DNA of 64,000 nucleotides, from the NCBI RefSeq assembly GCF_026151205.1, contig NC_087072.1:16879669-16943668 (forward strand). Direction: 5' to 3'. Positions 1 to 12,594 of the stretch are shown here, one piece after another (the stretch's first letter is position 1; every line of letters starts with the position of its first letter). The notes beneath the pieces are model-generated. The model ran no database searches, was not told the DNA's origin, and was given only the letters and a program-made list of their open reading frames with translations. This stretch comes from Bolinopsis microptera. Taxonomy: Eukaryota; Ctenophora; Tentaculata; Lobata; Bolinopsidae. Made by a program: the position numbers and the translations under genes.

Positions 1-1159
1 AGAAAGATTTGAGGATTCTCAAGTTTAGAGGAGCGAAGATCAGGGCAGGGCTACAGCTTGTAATTGTCATGATGATTGAGATTGGAAAAATTCTTTCATT
101 TTTATCGTCCTGCACCTGTTTTGGTTTTATTTGTGATGAGACACGGCTCGCCTCACTTGTGGGGCCGTGAGAGATTACGAACACTCCAAGTTCAAAGTTA
201 TTCCAAGAATTACTGCTTAGACCGCCATCCTTCAGATCACCCCATTGAGTTACATTTTTAAAACCGGCTGATTCAACTAAGTTGGAGACGAGAAAAAGAT
301 TGAACAGCATTTGAATGTTGATCGTAATGAATATTGTGTTGAGGATTCCAGATACCATGACACTACCTGGCAATAAAAATCGTTGTTAAATTGTTTTGTT
401 TATTTTTAAAGTTTAAGCATTCAATGTTCATATTCAGCACCAGCATTTTATTCATTTGAACGGATTTTGGCTGCGGTACAATGTCATATCTGAATAATAA
501 GAAAACTTTTGTCGAATAAAATTATCGAAACAATGTAATCCTCGATTAATTCCGAGGTGGTTAAGAAAATAGTATCGTCACAGGCTTTGTTAAATTGTGA
601 ACTATTTCGTATTTATAGATGCAAGAGATGTCTTTAAAAATGAGATACGATAAACAAAGACCGCAATGCAGCCATTTCAATTCTTTATTTTAATGCACCC
701 AGTAGCTGCTAAAATTACTCTAGCTTTGAGAGTTATTATCTTTTGCAACCACTTATTATTCTTTATTTAGGCAGAGAACTATATTATATACCGGACAAGA
801 ACTATCTTGTCTGATTGTGTGCGTGGGTGCGTTGGTGCGTGGGTGCGTGGGTGCGTTGGTGCGTGGGTGTGTGTATGTGTGTGTTTGTGTACCCCTAAAG
901 GACACAAAAGCGCAAAAATAGCTTTTTATTCATTACTATGAATACTAGAGAACTGAAGAAATATATTTCCTGTACACATAGTCATAATATGAATAACATC
1001 TAGTTATCTAGTTCATTATTTCGGTTCAGCTTGTTTCCTGCTAAATCTGGGTCTACATTAAGTTACACAGCTCCTTATTTTTCGTACTTAATTCAACTTA
1101 CAAGTATGACATTTCCAGGTATCCAACTAACAAGTGTCTTACATGTGTCACTTTTCCAG
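1..1159. other. No exon found (probable DDX46 intron)
   Basis: I find no coding exon here. The DDX46 exon at 1160 starts in mid-codon, so at least one upstream exon exists, either to the left of the window or missed. A GT-rich stretch with GTGCGTGG-type units lies at about 815-895. Confidence 0.5.
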
Positions 1160-2014
1160 GTAAAGGTCTAGCTGCGCAGATAGCGGCCAGTATCAACGCT
1201 AAAAAGAACTTCACCAAAGCAAACGAGGAGGATCTGCTTGTCAACCCAACTGTTGCTCCGCCAGCTAAGGTGGAGGAGGAGATTGAGATCAATGACTTGC
1301 CTCAACAAGCTAGGTAAGACTTTGTTTACTTTGGTTTAATAATCCCCACAGTACGGCTTCACTATTGCTCCAAACAGGGACCTTAATGCTTTGTTTTACA
1401 CAACATGTCTGATATTACACGATATATCACGTGTTTACACGATATATCACGTTTTTACACGATATATCACATGTTTACACGATATATCACGTGTTTACAC
1501 AATATATCACGTGTTTACTTAACAATTCACGTGTTCCAGGTACCGGATCACGAGTAAGGACGCTATAGCCAGTATACAGGAGTACAGCGAGTGTGCGCTC
1601 ACCGTGCGGGGAACCTACTATCCTCCCAATAAAAACCCTCCAGAGGGAATGAGAAAGGTAAATATATTTCAGATTACTCGAGCAACATGTTTATAATATT
1701 AACTTTAATCAAGTCCTTATATATTATTCTAAGGTGCTAGAATGTTAGAATCCAACTATTAGTTCTGGAATCATGATAACCTGATGTGTGTGTCAGTACC
1801 TACTGCGGGTATTATATTATAGCCCTGACCATAACCTTTATTAACCTGCTGTGTGTTTCAGTTGTTCATTTGTATTGAGGGAGCTAAAGAGCGCGCTATC
1901 CAACTAGCTAAGATGGAACTGAAGCGAATGATAAAAGAAGAGCTGAACAAAGCTCAGATGTTCTCGTTTGGTAGTGGAGCAAGGACTGCTGGAGGAAGGT
2001 ATAGCGTGTTATGA
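1160..2014 (+). CDS. DDX46: DDX46/Prp5-type DEAD-box RNA helicase, C-terminal exons (5' part outside window)
   Basis: Three exons can be read: 1160-1313, 1540-1657 and 1862-2014. All have GT-AG borders and one consistent frame, and they end in a TGA. The translation contains EEEIEINDLPQQAR, YRITSKDAIASIQEYSE, RGTYYPPNK and the terminal GGRYSVL. These match the C-terminal region of animal DDX46 as I remember it (EIEINDFPQTARWKVTSKEALQRISEYSE, RGTYFPP, terminal GRYKVL). DDX46 is the U2 snRNP-associated ATPase that helps pre-spliceosome assembly in the nucleus. The helicase core is not in the window. Exon 1160-1313 begins with two bases that complete a codon, so a phase-1 exon precedes it. The gene converges on the Ig-domain gene that ends at 2858. 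Confidence is high because the match covers the whole tail including the last residues. Confidence 0.93.
1417..1537 (+). repeat. 20-bp tandem repeat in DDX46 intron
   Basis: Five near-perfect 20-bp units of the form ACACGATATATCACGTGTTT run from 1417 to 1516. A sixth, degenerate unit merges into the 3' splice site of the exon at 1540. Most units carry the palindromes GATATATC and CACGTG. Confidence 0.9.
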
Positions 2015-2857
2015 GGACATTATTAGGGCCACAATCTTATAGTCGTTCATATATTTGTTGAGGTGGTTGCTTGACTTGTCATCATTATTGAGCCCTGGCT
2101 TATTCGACATTTCTATTACAGTAAGTTTTTAAAGAGGCCAGTGTTTAAATCTTAAGATCAATGAGTTGAGACCTTGAGAGCTATATAAAGTCTGAATTGT
2201 GATAAGTAAGGTATTTGACTGTTAGTCGCCCTGTTTGAGGCTATTTTTTGGCGTTTTCCTGAATTTTCACTTCTTTTATCTTGACTTAAGAATTGCTCAT
2301 TTCTGAACTGGCAAGATCTACAATGCTTCTGTGTTTATTTTGGGTGTAGCCCGGAGTTTTTATTCAGATTTGATTATCCCAATCTTTTTATTTGTCAGTA
2401 AAAATTTAAAACTTACACATTTTTAATATGTAGCTTAATCTGCCAACTTTTAAAATAGAAAACAGAATTTTAAAATAAATTAAGAAAGTATCAAAAAATC
2501 ATACCATACATAAAAAGTTTGTACAAAAGTCAAATGCGTTAAGTTTATAGTCTCTTCAGTACAGACGGCTGTACAGTGCTGGGAGTGTTCAGAACATGCA
2601 ACACAATTCAATTATCAAAACATCACGCAGCTTTTCATCAAATCAGTGGAGAGAAGATCGAAATCAAGTCCTTGAAATGGCTTTGTTTCCAGCAAAGCAC
2701 ACAAATATTGCACTTAATTTGCAGCGTGATGTGCATGTTTCACCTATAATTCTGAAAACTGATCGTCAATACATCTCTTATTCATCTACCTTCTTGGCGA
2801 AACGATAAAATCATCACAAAACTGGTCGATATAAAACCTAGATACTAGACACGACTG
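2015..2857. other. Intergenic region between convergent genes
   Basis: This holds the 3' flanks of the DDX46 gene (+) and the Ig-domain gene (-). An AATAAA lies near 2473 on the + strand and could serve DDX46. A 70-residue open frame at 2596-2808 shows no family features and is not called. Confidence 0.6.
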
Positions 2858-5800
2858 TCACCGATCACCATTAAAAAGGAATTTCGGAGGGGGTGGCAGA
2901 TTTGACTGGCTGATACTACCGTTTGCAGCAACTGCAGACTTTTTCTTTTTCTTCCCCTCTTTCTTCCCTTTAGAGCCGGCAGTATCTGGTGGAGGTTTGA
3001 ATTTCTTCTTTTTAGTGGGAGGAGTCCCTGAAGCGACTATCCCTCCTTCTTGTAGTGGAGGTGGTCTTGCTGCTCCGAATAAACCGCTAGATTTGTTCTT
3101 CTCGGTTATCTTTACTGGTAATGCCAACCTTTCGTCCGCAATGCATTCAGCCTGTAGAATAAAGAGGGTTAGATCAGACTTATGTTATTTTATTCATTAA
3201 GACCCTAAAAAGATTCTAGGTGGCACCCCCAGTATAAGATATTGATTCTTTAATAAAGTATTCAGAGTTGAATTTAGAATCAAAAAGTCAGTTAAAGCAA
3301 CGTTACCCAATTGTAGAAGACACCCAAAGCTTGCGTTGTGTCGAACACCAACTCTTCATCGTACTTACACAGTATCAGCTCAACCTGGTGGATTAGATAC
3401 CTTAGAGAGACAACTCAAAAGATACTTTTTTTTCGAGAACCTTTTAGTAATCGCTGTTATGCTGGTCACCTAATGCTCTTAAACTACATTAAACTTTGCC
3501 ATTTTAAGTAAATTTTCATCTTAATCAAATAACATTCACGCTGGGTTCCCTTTCTGAGAAATGTGTTAATGGTTTTATACGAGCAATCTCAGACATTAGA
3601 AAGGAACCATATTTCAGAGTGTATTTAAATGTGATTGTGCTAAGTTGAGCTTTGTTTAAAGTAGCTAGGACGTACCTTCTGAGCAGCACTGTAGTCAATG
3701 TCCTCTGGGACACAGCACTGGATCCTTCTTTTAGTGTTTATTTTCCCGATCTTGTTCAGCTGTATCAGGATATCGGGCCAAGTCTGTAACTCGCTTGACT
3801 TGTTTCCTAGCAACAGGAAGACTGACCTCATCACCTGTAAATTGTGTACTTGAATTATATAATTAGATAATTATGCAATCACTGTAGTGATTTAGGTGAT
3901 GACGTGATGGTAGGGACATCGCACAAATATCAGCTATAAATCAGTGACCTCACTTTTTTTTCTTACTTATAATAGTTACTAGACGGTGAAGATTGGATTT
4001 TAATAATGCAGTAAACTTAAATATGCAACGAGCGCATACTGCAACTGTACTTCCACCTCTCTCTCTCTGGTTCTAATGGTTATCTTATATGATCTATTTT
4101 TTCTATCTTTTTTCTCAATTTTTGTGATGTTGCAAGATACATTTTTGTTTAAGTTTAGATATTTGAACAGCACATACATTCGTTCGCCTCTGTTTATAAT
4201 TCTTACCTGAGTGACGACATCTGGTGGCTTGTTGTAACTCTTCATAATAGCTATAGTCTGTTGGGACAGTTTAGCTACCTCCAATGCTGCCTTCTGAATC
4301 CTCTTCAGCTTCTTTAGTAACACCTGAATACATGCTGATTTAATGACTCCGCCCTTATTTGCTGCTTAAATAATACTCTCATTGTTTTGTCATGATTACG
4401 TTATGATGATACTGATAACTTTAAAATGTGGCAACGTTTTAAATAATATGATTTAAAAACTCAATTGCACACGTAAGATATATTGGCCCGATCTAGATTG
4501 ACGTGATTTAATTGCGATCCTGCCCAAACTTGACGAAGAAGCTGCGTTTGTTTGCAGTCAACAAAAGGACCTATTTTAAGAGTCTACGTGCTTGTTGGAA
4601 ATATTAAATCTCATGCTTTGCGACACGTACTCTACAAATCTGTAACATGTACTCGTCTCGCTTAGCTTGTTAACGTCCAGAAAAAAAACTTTGACAAAAA
4701 CAAAAATTCTGGATTTTGATTTCAGATTAGAAGAAAATAAACATCTGGGATCTTTGTTGATCTGCTGGGACATTGAACGTAGATCTGTATGTAGCTGAAC
4801 ATGGACCATTTAAACAGGAGTAGACAGATAGGTAGGATATGTAGGATATCTCTATGAGTATTACACGGATGAGTCTTCACTCTTCACAAGCGGGCCGTGC
4901 TGTCAGGGTCAGCTGGAATCCCCCGTCCTCTTCGAAACATGAACTCTGGTGGAAATGAGCCAGGGAATATTACCTCGGTCGCCTCTACCACACAGAGACA
5001 CTCCTTCTCCTCCCTCAGAAGAGACAATGTGCTCTCCAGGGCCTCTACTCGTCTCCCCAGCACCTCCTCTTTCTTTATCTTCTTGACGGGCCGGTTCCAG
5101 TTCACGTACTTCTTGATCACACTACTCGCCGCTCGAGGTGCCTTGAACCTGTGTCGCTGTAGGGAGTGAAGGTTAGTATCTACAACAAAAACAAATGGTA
5201 TTTACCTGAGCTTCTAGCAGTTCCACAGCCAAGAGAGTCTCAAATCCTCCCTTCTTTATAGCATGTATGGCAGACTCGATGTCGGCTATTCTCCTGTCAA
5301 ATGTAGCGCCCTGTAACTGTGTGGCAGCCTGTAATTGCTCGTACAGTTTCTTGGCCTGGAGAAGGTAGTTTTCCGTCCCGTTGACTCGTTTCTTCTCAGC
5401 CTTGCTGATCATCGGTTTAAGTTTCTTCACATCTCTAGTAACAGTAGCATCTGCCAGATCCTTGTTGATGGTGGCTCTTTGAGCTCGCACCAGAGCTCCG
5501 TCTCTCATCCTGTTGGCTATCTCCAGTTCTCGGTCACTCTGAATTAGGTTTCTAAACATCAGTAATGTTTGGGATACGTTTATATAATCAATAAATTTAA
5601 AGATAATGTCTGGTACTACCAGACATGTTAAAGTCATGTTCTTGTTCGATCAAATCACTCATATTAAGTTCTCAAAAATAGAATCATTTGATCTCAGCTT
5701 TATTGGGATTAGTTACAAGATCATTTAAACGACTTCTTCCAGTTCCGTGTTTGCACCTTCAGTCTTACCTTTGATTCTTGAACAGATTGCTCAGCTTGAA

Positions 5801-8800
5801 CCTCGGCAGCCTTGGCAGCCCTAAACTCTTTCTCAGCAAGTTCCTGATTTCTATTATGGATATCCTTCTGTTTTCTGAGAGCAGCTTCTTCCTCTGCTCT
5901 CGCTCTAGCGGTGTCTTCATCAAGTTTTCGTTGTGCTGTGGGAAAGTTTATTAATTCATGTGCTGTAGTGGTTAAAAGCTAATTTTAAATCGTACAAAAC
6001 TTTAAATTGTTAGAATCGTTGAGTCATATTGATGGTGATTGGTGAATGATGAAGATTTAAAACTATTATGTTACCTTCTTCTCGAGCTGCCTCCTTCTCT
6101 GCCGCTTTCCTTTCTGCTTCTGCTTCTTCTTCCTGCTCGAATGCTTCGCGAGCTTGCCGCTCTGAAATTGTGATTAGCTTTAGTTTTGTTTGATTTATTT
6201 CCAAACATTCTAGATATTTAAGTAATCGAACAACACTAATAAAAAAGAACTATGGTCGCGATTTCAAAAATATTTCTGGTGGCAGAAAAAAACCTACCAT
6301 CTTCTTCCCGTCTGAGTCTTTCCTCCTGTTCTTTTCGTTGCATCATGAGGATTCTCTCCTCCTCTTCTTTTAGTCGATTCTCCTCCATTTGAAGCCTTTC
6401 AGCTTCTTCCGCTTCCATCCTAGCCTTCTCAACAGCTATCCGTTGTATTGCCTCCGCTTCTAGTCTCGCTTTCTCTTCGGCCTCGAGTCTAGCCCTCTCC
6501 TCGGCTTCTAATCGAGCATTTTCTTCGGCTTCTAATCTGGCTTTCTCTTCGGCTTCTAACCTGGCCTTTTCCTCGGCCTCTAATCTAGCTTTTTCTTCTG
6601 CTTCTAATCTTAATCTTTCTTCTTCTTCTTTTCGAAGTCTCTCTTCCTCCTCCAACCTTAAACGTTCTGCTTCTTCAGCTTCTAAACGAGCCTTTTCTTC
6701 AGCTTCTAAACGAACCTTTTCCTCAGCTACTAGACGGGCTTGCTCTTCTCTCTCTAGCTTTAAACGTTCAGCTTCTTCAGCTCCAAGTCTGGCTGTTTCT
6801 TCAGCTTCTACTCGGGCCTTTCCTTCTTCTTCTAACCGTAAACGTTCAGCTTCTTCGGCCTCAAGGCGAGCCTTTTCTTCGGCTTCTAATCGGGCCTTCT
6901 CTTCTTCTTCTAATCTCAATCGTTCAGCTTCTTCGGCTTCTAATCGGGCCTTTTCTTCTTCCTCTAATCTCAAACGTTCAGCTTCTTCGGCCTCGAGGCG
7001 GGTCTTTTCTTCGGCTTCTAATCGGGCCTTCTCTTCTTCTTCTAATCTCAATCGTTCAGCTTCTTCGGCTTCTAATCGGGCGTTTTCTTCTTCCTCTAAA
7101 CTCAGACGTTTAGCTTCTTCGGCTTCTAATCTGGCCTTTTCTTCTTCTTCTAGCCTCAAACGTTCAGCTTCTTCGGCTTCAAGACGTGCCTTTTCCTCTG
7201 CTTCAAGTCGTGCTTTTTCTTCTTCTTTTAATCTTAATCGTTCAGCTTCTTCGGCTTCTAATCTGACTTTTCTTCTTCTTCTAATCTCAAACGTTCAGCT
7301 TCTTCGGCTTCTAATCTGGCCTTTTCTTCTTCTTCTAGCCTCAAACGTTCAGCTTCTTCGGCTTCTAGTCGTGCCTTTTCTTCTTCTTCTAATCTTAGGC
7401 GCTCAGCTTCTGCTGCTTCAGCTTCTCGTCTGGCCAGTATCTCAGCTTCAAGCATATCCTTTTCTTCTTCGTCACGTCGTGCTTTTGCCTCTGCCTCTAA
7501 ACGCAATTTCTCCTTCTCTGCCTCTAAACGCAATCTCTCTTCCTCTTCTTGCCTCAATCTTTCTGCTTCCTCAGCTTCCCGCCTTATTCTCTCGGCCTCT
7601 TCTTCCTCACGACGCCGTCTTTCTACCTCCTCTCTCTTCTTTTCTTCCTCTCGACGTCGCTGTTCTTCTGCTAGACGCTTAGCTTCTTCCTCTTCTTTAA
7701 GTAACTCTGCAGCTTTACTATTGGCGTACACTGAAAAAGCAGTCAGTTGAATGTGGATCAACTTAAAGGATAGAATTAAAGACATTCATTGTATATCAAC
7801 ATAAAACTTTTCTAAATCATGTGGCTTTCCAGTTCAGTCTGAACTCGAGTTATCGAGTTGAAAATAACAATAGACCAATAATAACCCACCTGAGTCTATA
7901 CCATTTCCATTATGACTGACAGCAACATCCACTTTCTTCTTTCTGCGCTGATAACGATACAGCAGGATCATGATCAGCAGAATGAAGCAGATTAGGAGGA
8001 TGATTCCAATACCCAATCCTGATGCTGCAGCCACAGACATTACCCCCGCTGAGATAAATAAGAAATAAATTTTCGGATGTGAACTTCAGGACCACTGTCC
8101 TGTTTAAGTTAAAGTACTCTGTTGGAAAATTGTTGATAGAAGAAAACAAGTTTCACAATTTTTAATTACAATACAGTTTCAAATATACACACTTACAGGC
8201 AACAATGAGCTGAATATCTTTGGGGGCACTGTTGAAGCCGTTAGTTCCTACACAAGTAAACATGGTATGGTCACTGTTTGCTGCTGATGCTACCAGGAGT
8301 GCTCCGTCTTTTTGAAGCTGAATTTATGGTGATGTTAATAAACTGTAATTAGATTCAATTTCATAACATTCAGTATGATTCAGATTTAAATAATAAAGAA
8401 TGTATGTTTTCAGCGATGATTCTTGAAGAAACAACAAACGACTGTTTTTTGCCAAATACTATACAAATCTTATCTTACCACGTGGTTGGAGTTCCCCTTA
8501 TCGTCAACTATCGGTAAGCTAACTCCGTTTCTCTTCCAACTGACAACAGGTTTGGGGATCCCAGAGAACTGGCAAGCGAGCACCGCCGACTCCCCTTTAG
8601 CGGTCTCCACTACCGGCCAGGTTCCATTTACCCACTGAGCCGGGTAGCCCACTATCACCTCTATTTCTCTTATCTTAGAATATTCCACTCCACGGTGTTG
8701 GTTGCTGGCTAGACACGTGAAGACGTGCTTCCCTGACTCATTCAGAAAAAGGGGGCCTATTGGGAAACTTAGTTCCACTGTCGAGGATAAACCTGAGAAA

Positions 8801-11800
8801 GGGGTTGTTAATTTTAGGAAGCAAAAGGAATTAAACTTATTCATAAGGATTGATTCTCATAACAACAAATAAACTATGGTAACAGATAAAGAAAGCATCA
8901 CGAATCATAGCATGACAAATAAAAGTATTGTCACGAACCTTTCGTTCCCTCAGAAGTAGAACCAGTATTAGTATACTTCCTATCCAGTCCGACCCACTGA
9001 ACCTGGGGTTTGGGGGACCCCTGAGCTCCACACTTCACGAAACCCTCATTCCCGTCCTCCACGTACATTTTATCAGAGGTTATGAAGTGAGCCTCTTCAA
9101 ACTCTAACACAGCTGCAGAGATATACGAGCGTTGTGGTTCATGATGTTAAATCTTGATAGGTCACGTGATATATTCGGTGTTTAGTACTAGCGATACTAT
9201 AAATGATAAAGTAAGAAATTTGTGCGTTTCTCACATTCTCATTACTGTAAAGAATACGATTTTAAACTAGTGCGTTTCGGAAGCAAGATACAATTATCTT
9301 GCGACAAGAACATAAGATATTAGATATAAGATATTCTCCACGTACAGCTGATGAAGACGCTGCCGCTGGTCATGGCAGTTTGGTGTTGGTTGAAGGCAAA
9401 ACACTGATACAGCCCGGTATCATCAACCACTGATTTGGTGACGTAGAGTGTGCTTTTAGTTGCGAACTCTCCTCCGTCTATTTTGTCTATTGTAGTGCCC
9501 CAATCCACGTGATCTGAAATAGAGGGGTCAGTAATGGAGGGTTCACGTGATCTGAAATAGAGGGGTCAGTAATGGAGGGTTCACGTGATCTGGAATACAG
9601 GGGTCAATCAGTTAACAGTCAGTCCAACCGGATATTATCCAACTATCGGTCAGTACACTGTTCAAGTGTTCACTGTTGAGTCTTCATAGAAAATACTTAT
9701 ATTCTAAAATAAAGTATCAATATTGCATTTCTGTACCAGTTAAATTTTGTCATGGATATGAATTGAAAGTTATTAAACTATTGTAATAATAATATTGTAA
9801 AATTTAAATGTAGGATGTTATGTCCAACTCACTGTTTTGTCGTACGAGTTTCTGACCGTCTGCGAACCACTCAATAGTAACTGGAGGGTTACTAGTAACC
9901 TCGCACTTCAACTCAAAGTTATCCTGCTTCACCAGCACTCTGTCTGTCAGCGGTTTTGTGTACCTGTGGAGCACGTCATTCTTGAACAATTCATTCAGCA
10001 AATTATTTGAAATTCTTGGATTGGATTCGAGAAAATAGCCGGGTCTTTACAAATTAACTTTTTTAATCAACTGATTGGTTTTTGCAATTAATAAACACTG
10101 TTTGTGGAGGTGTGGACCCACCTTAACTCGGATATGACCCAAAGTATGGTGTTGCTGGGCACTTTGTCGGGGCCTACAGAGTTGCTGGAAACACAAATAT
10201 AGGTCGCCGCATCTGACATCTTCACATTCTCTATCGTCAGCTTGTACTGCAGAGGTTTTCGTGGTTAACATCTTTTCAGACACTTTGATACTATTTCATT
10301 TGCAATAATACTGTTTCCCCCTTTACACTGAACCTGGTAACTTGGCAATACCGAGTAAAAACCCTGTAACTCGTTAACCTCACCTGGTCGTCGCTGATAG
10401 AGAAGCGAGAGAAAGACACGAGGTTATCAGTAATCTTCTGGTTAGTTCCCTTGTACCACATGATGTTGGGCTGGTCCTCCCCGTATACCCCACATGTAAT
10501 GTCTATTGTTTCTCCTTCTGTCGTGTAGATCTCCGTATCTCCCCACATCTTCTCAGGCAGGTGGGGTTTTGGGGTTATTGCTGGTGCTGGTGGTGGAGGG
10601 TTGTTAATGGTAAGTAATAGTTGGTAGTGGTTGGGGAGGGGGATGCTGGTTATTTCTGTAACTGTAGTCACAGATCTGGTATATTGTATTTCCATATTTT
10701 TTTATACTCATCAACTATGTTTATGCAGATTTATATGAACTTTTAAATTTTGCTTACTAATAATAGAAAGGGTAACTTTCTTGCTGGCCGCTTTAACATC
10801 GAGCAGTTCGTTTTTAGCTTCACAATGGTAAAGTCCATCATTGTCCTCAGTCACGTGGTGTATTGCCAGTGACCCTGTTGGTATTCTCAGTGCGTTCTCT
10901 GCTTTTAGTTCCCGTCCGTCCCTGTTACAAAAAGTTCAGTTGGGAAATCCTTTCAAACATTTTTAGAGTTATCACTGATCCTTCATTTAGTTAAGAGGTC
11001 ATACCGAATACCGATATGTTTTGATCTTGCCAAGCTATTTTGAATTTCCCATTTTAAGTGATACTATGAGATGTTAAACTTGGTACACGGTTTCAACTAG
11101 TATAATTACACTATGGGATTATATTACAAAGATAGTGTATTTAAACTTACTTGAACCACGTGACAATAGCCGGAGGGTAGGAGTTTGGTGGGCTACAGGT
11201 GAGTGTCACAATTAGGGTCCCACTGGGTACTGTCATACTCTCAGGCTCGTCCTCAAACGTGTCGTTAAAATCTGATATTAAAACAGTTTAATATTGATTT
11301 ACATGATAATGATATTGGTATGGATATTTTCTAGTGTGGATGGTTAAATCTTACAATTTGGTTAAAAAGGGTCGATGGTTTGGCCCCAGAATCAATATTA
11401 AAATCATGATAGTGACCATGGGCGAATTTCCTAGCGTATATTGTATTTATTAGCCTATCACAGAATTGTATTCTGATCACGTTATTCAAACTAGCCAATC
11501 ACTTCAGCTAAAAAGATACTCACAAACTAGGTTAAGCTTAGTTTTCCTGGAGAGAGCCCGGTTGCTGCCGTCACTAGCGGAACACTGGTACCAGCCAGAA
11601 TGTTCCTGTGTCATGTTACCGATGGACAGTTTATTTCCTTGGGTCTCTACTCCTTTTGGTATTTCCTGCAGTGGGGGAGGTTTTAGTTTCATCCGACGAT
11701 AAAATAGTGATAATTTTTTATTAAATCAACAGTTTAATACGTTTGCTGGACGATGATTAGGCTGGAATTAATGGAACGAATATATGACAACTAACATCGT

Positions 11801-12594
11801 AAGTAGTGACATTAGAATAAGATCCACTATACCTCAATGACTCTGTCAGAGTTGGCATATTCCCAACTGTACCCAATATTCTCAGTATTCTCACTCTTTG
11901 CTCTACAAGTTATAACAGCTGATTCTCCTTCCATGACATCCACAGAGTTGGGAGGTTCTTCTGTTATCTTTAGTGAAGGGATCTGTTTATCTTCATCTGC
12001 CCCCGCTGTTCTGGTTCTGTGTCGTGTTTTGGAGTACTGGCTTCTCAGGTCTAAACTTCTGTGGGGCAAAGCTCAGTTTAGGGATCTGTCTTATTCTGAG
12101 TTTTACAAATAATATAACAACTTATTCGGAGCTTAAGATGGAGTTTTTCTGATTGGTTTACTGGCCGCTGGCGATACAGACATCTATCTGGATAGTTTGC
12201 TAGTTCCCGAAATTAAGAAGTATTCTTGTCAGATGATGTGGTATTACTATTAATGGTACCTGGTAAAACTGGAGCAAGGGTCAGGGTCAGTAGGGTTTCT
12301 GAAGGCAAGGTGGCAGAAGTTACACTGAATAGTCGGGGAATCATCTTGTGGCGGTGGCCTGAAAGTGTTAGCATTGCTAATATGTTCTGAGATATTTAAC
12401 CAGGGCTCTTTTTTAAACTGATTGTCCTAAATTTTCGTTTTTTTAACGGAAGTCGGTTCAAAACCTTCAATGTTTATGAAATGCAAGAATAAACTTAAGC
12501 ATACTTACGAGCAAACTGGTAGGTTGGTGGACTGTGTGAAAGAGGATGTCAGGCTGACAAGAGACAATATAGATAGAATAAGCGTGGTCGTCAT
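2858..12594 (-). CDS. Six-Ig transmembrane protein with long coiled coil and dynein-stalk/MTBD-like C-terminus
   Basis: Twenty-three exons: 12594-12509, 12358-12260, 12058-11833, 11665-11524, 11271-11151, 10921-10758, 10661-10384, 10246-10122, 9963-9833, 9513-9346, 9112-8939, 8792-8479, 8317-8197, 8048-7890, 7730-6298, 6161-6075, 5935-5769, 5538-5206, 5156-4974, 4323-4207, 3834-3676, 3384-3307, 3151-2858. Phases agree throughout except for one missing base in the 7730-6298 exon. Corrected length is about 1719 residues. [18 protein letters not shown] is a signal peptide. Six Ig domains follow, with WYQCSAS, LYHCEAK, TYICVSS, LYQCFAF, VFTCLAS and MFTCVGT at their F strands. The membrane helix (IGIIL...ILLYRY, about 726-749) precedes a basic stop-transfer. 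Next come about 480 residues of Glu/Arg/Ala heptads and more helical coil. From about residue 1505, PPDVV, LLLGNK, W-x-x-I, a Tyr-Asp-x-x-x-V segment and FYNWAE occur in the order and spacing of the dynein stalk and microtubule-binding domain. The tail is Lys-rich. The domain calls are seen; a membrane-to-microtubule linker role is inference. Confidence 0.85.
6298..7730 (-). repeat. Coding minisatellite exon (Glu/Arg/Ala coiled coil)
   Basis: One 1.43-kb exon of the Ig gene encodes degenerate repeats of [18 protein letters not shown] and KARLEAEE. At about 7263-7268 the + strand reads CTGACTTTTC where sister units read CTGGCCTTTTC. That is one base short, and it splits the exon into two overlapping open frames (7785-7258 and 7159-6236, minus strand). 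Both sides of the shift keep the repeat pattern and the exon ends match the flanking phases only if one base is restored. A sequencing or assembly error is therefore likelier than an old pseudogene. Confidence 0.85.
9505..9605 (-). repeat. 38-bp tandem repeat duplicating a 3' splice site
   Basis: The sequence CACGTGATCTGAAATAG plus about 21 further bases recurs with a 38-bp period (9511, 9549, 9587; the third copy is diverged). On the minus strand each full copy reads CCCCTATTTCAG/ATCACGTG, the acceptor of the exon starting at 9513. Confidence 0.9.
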
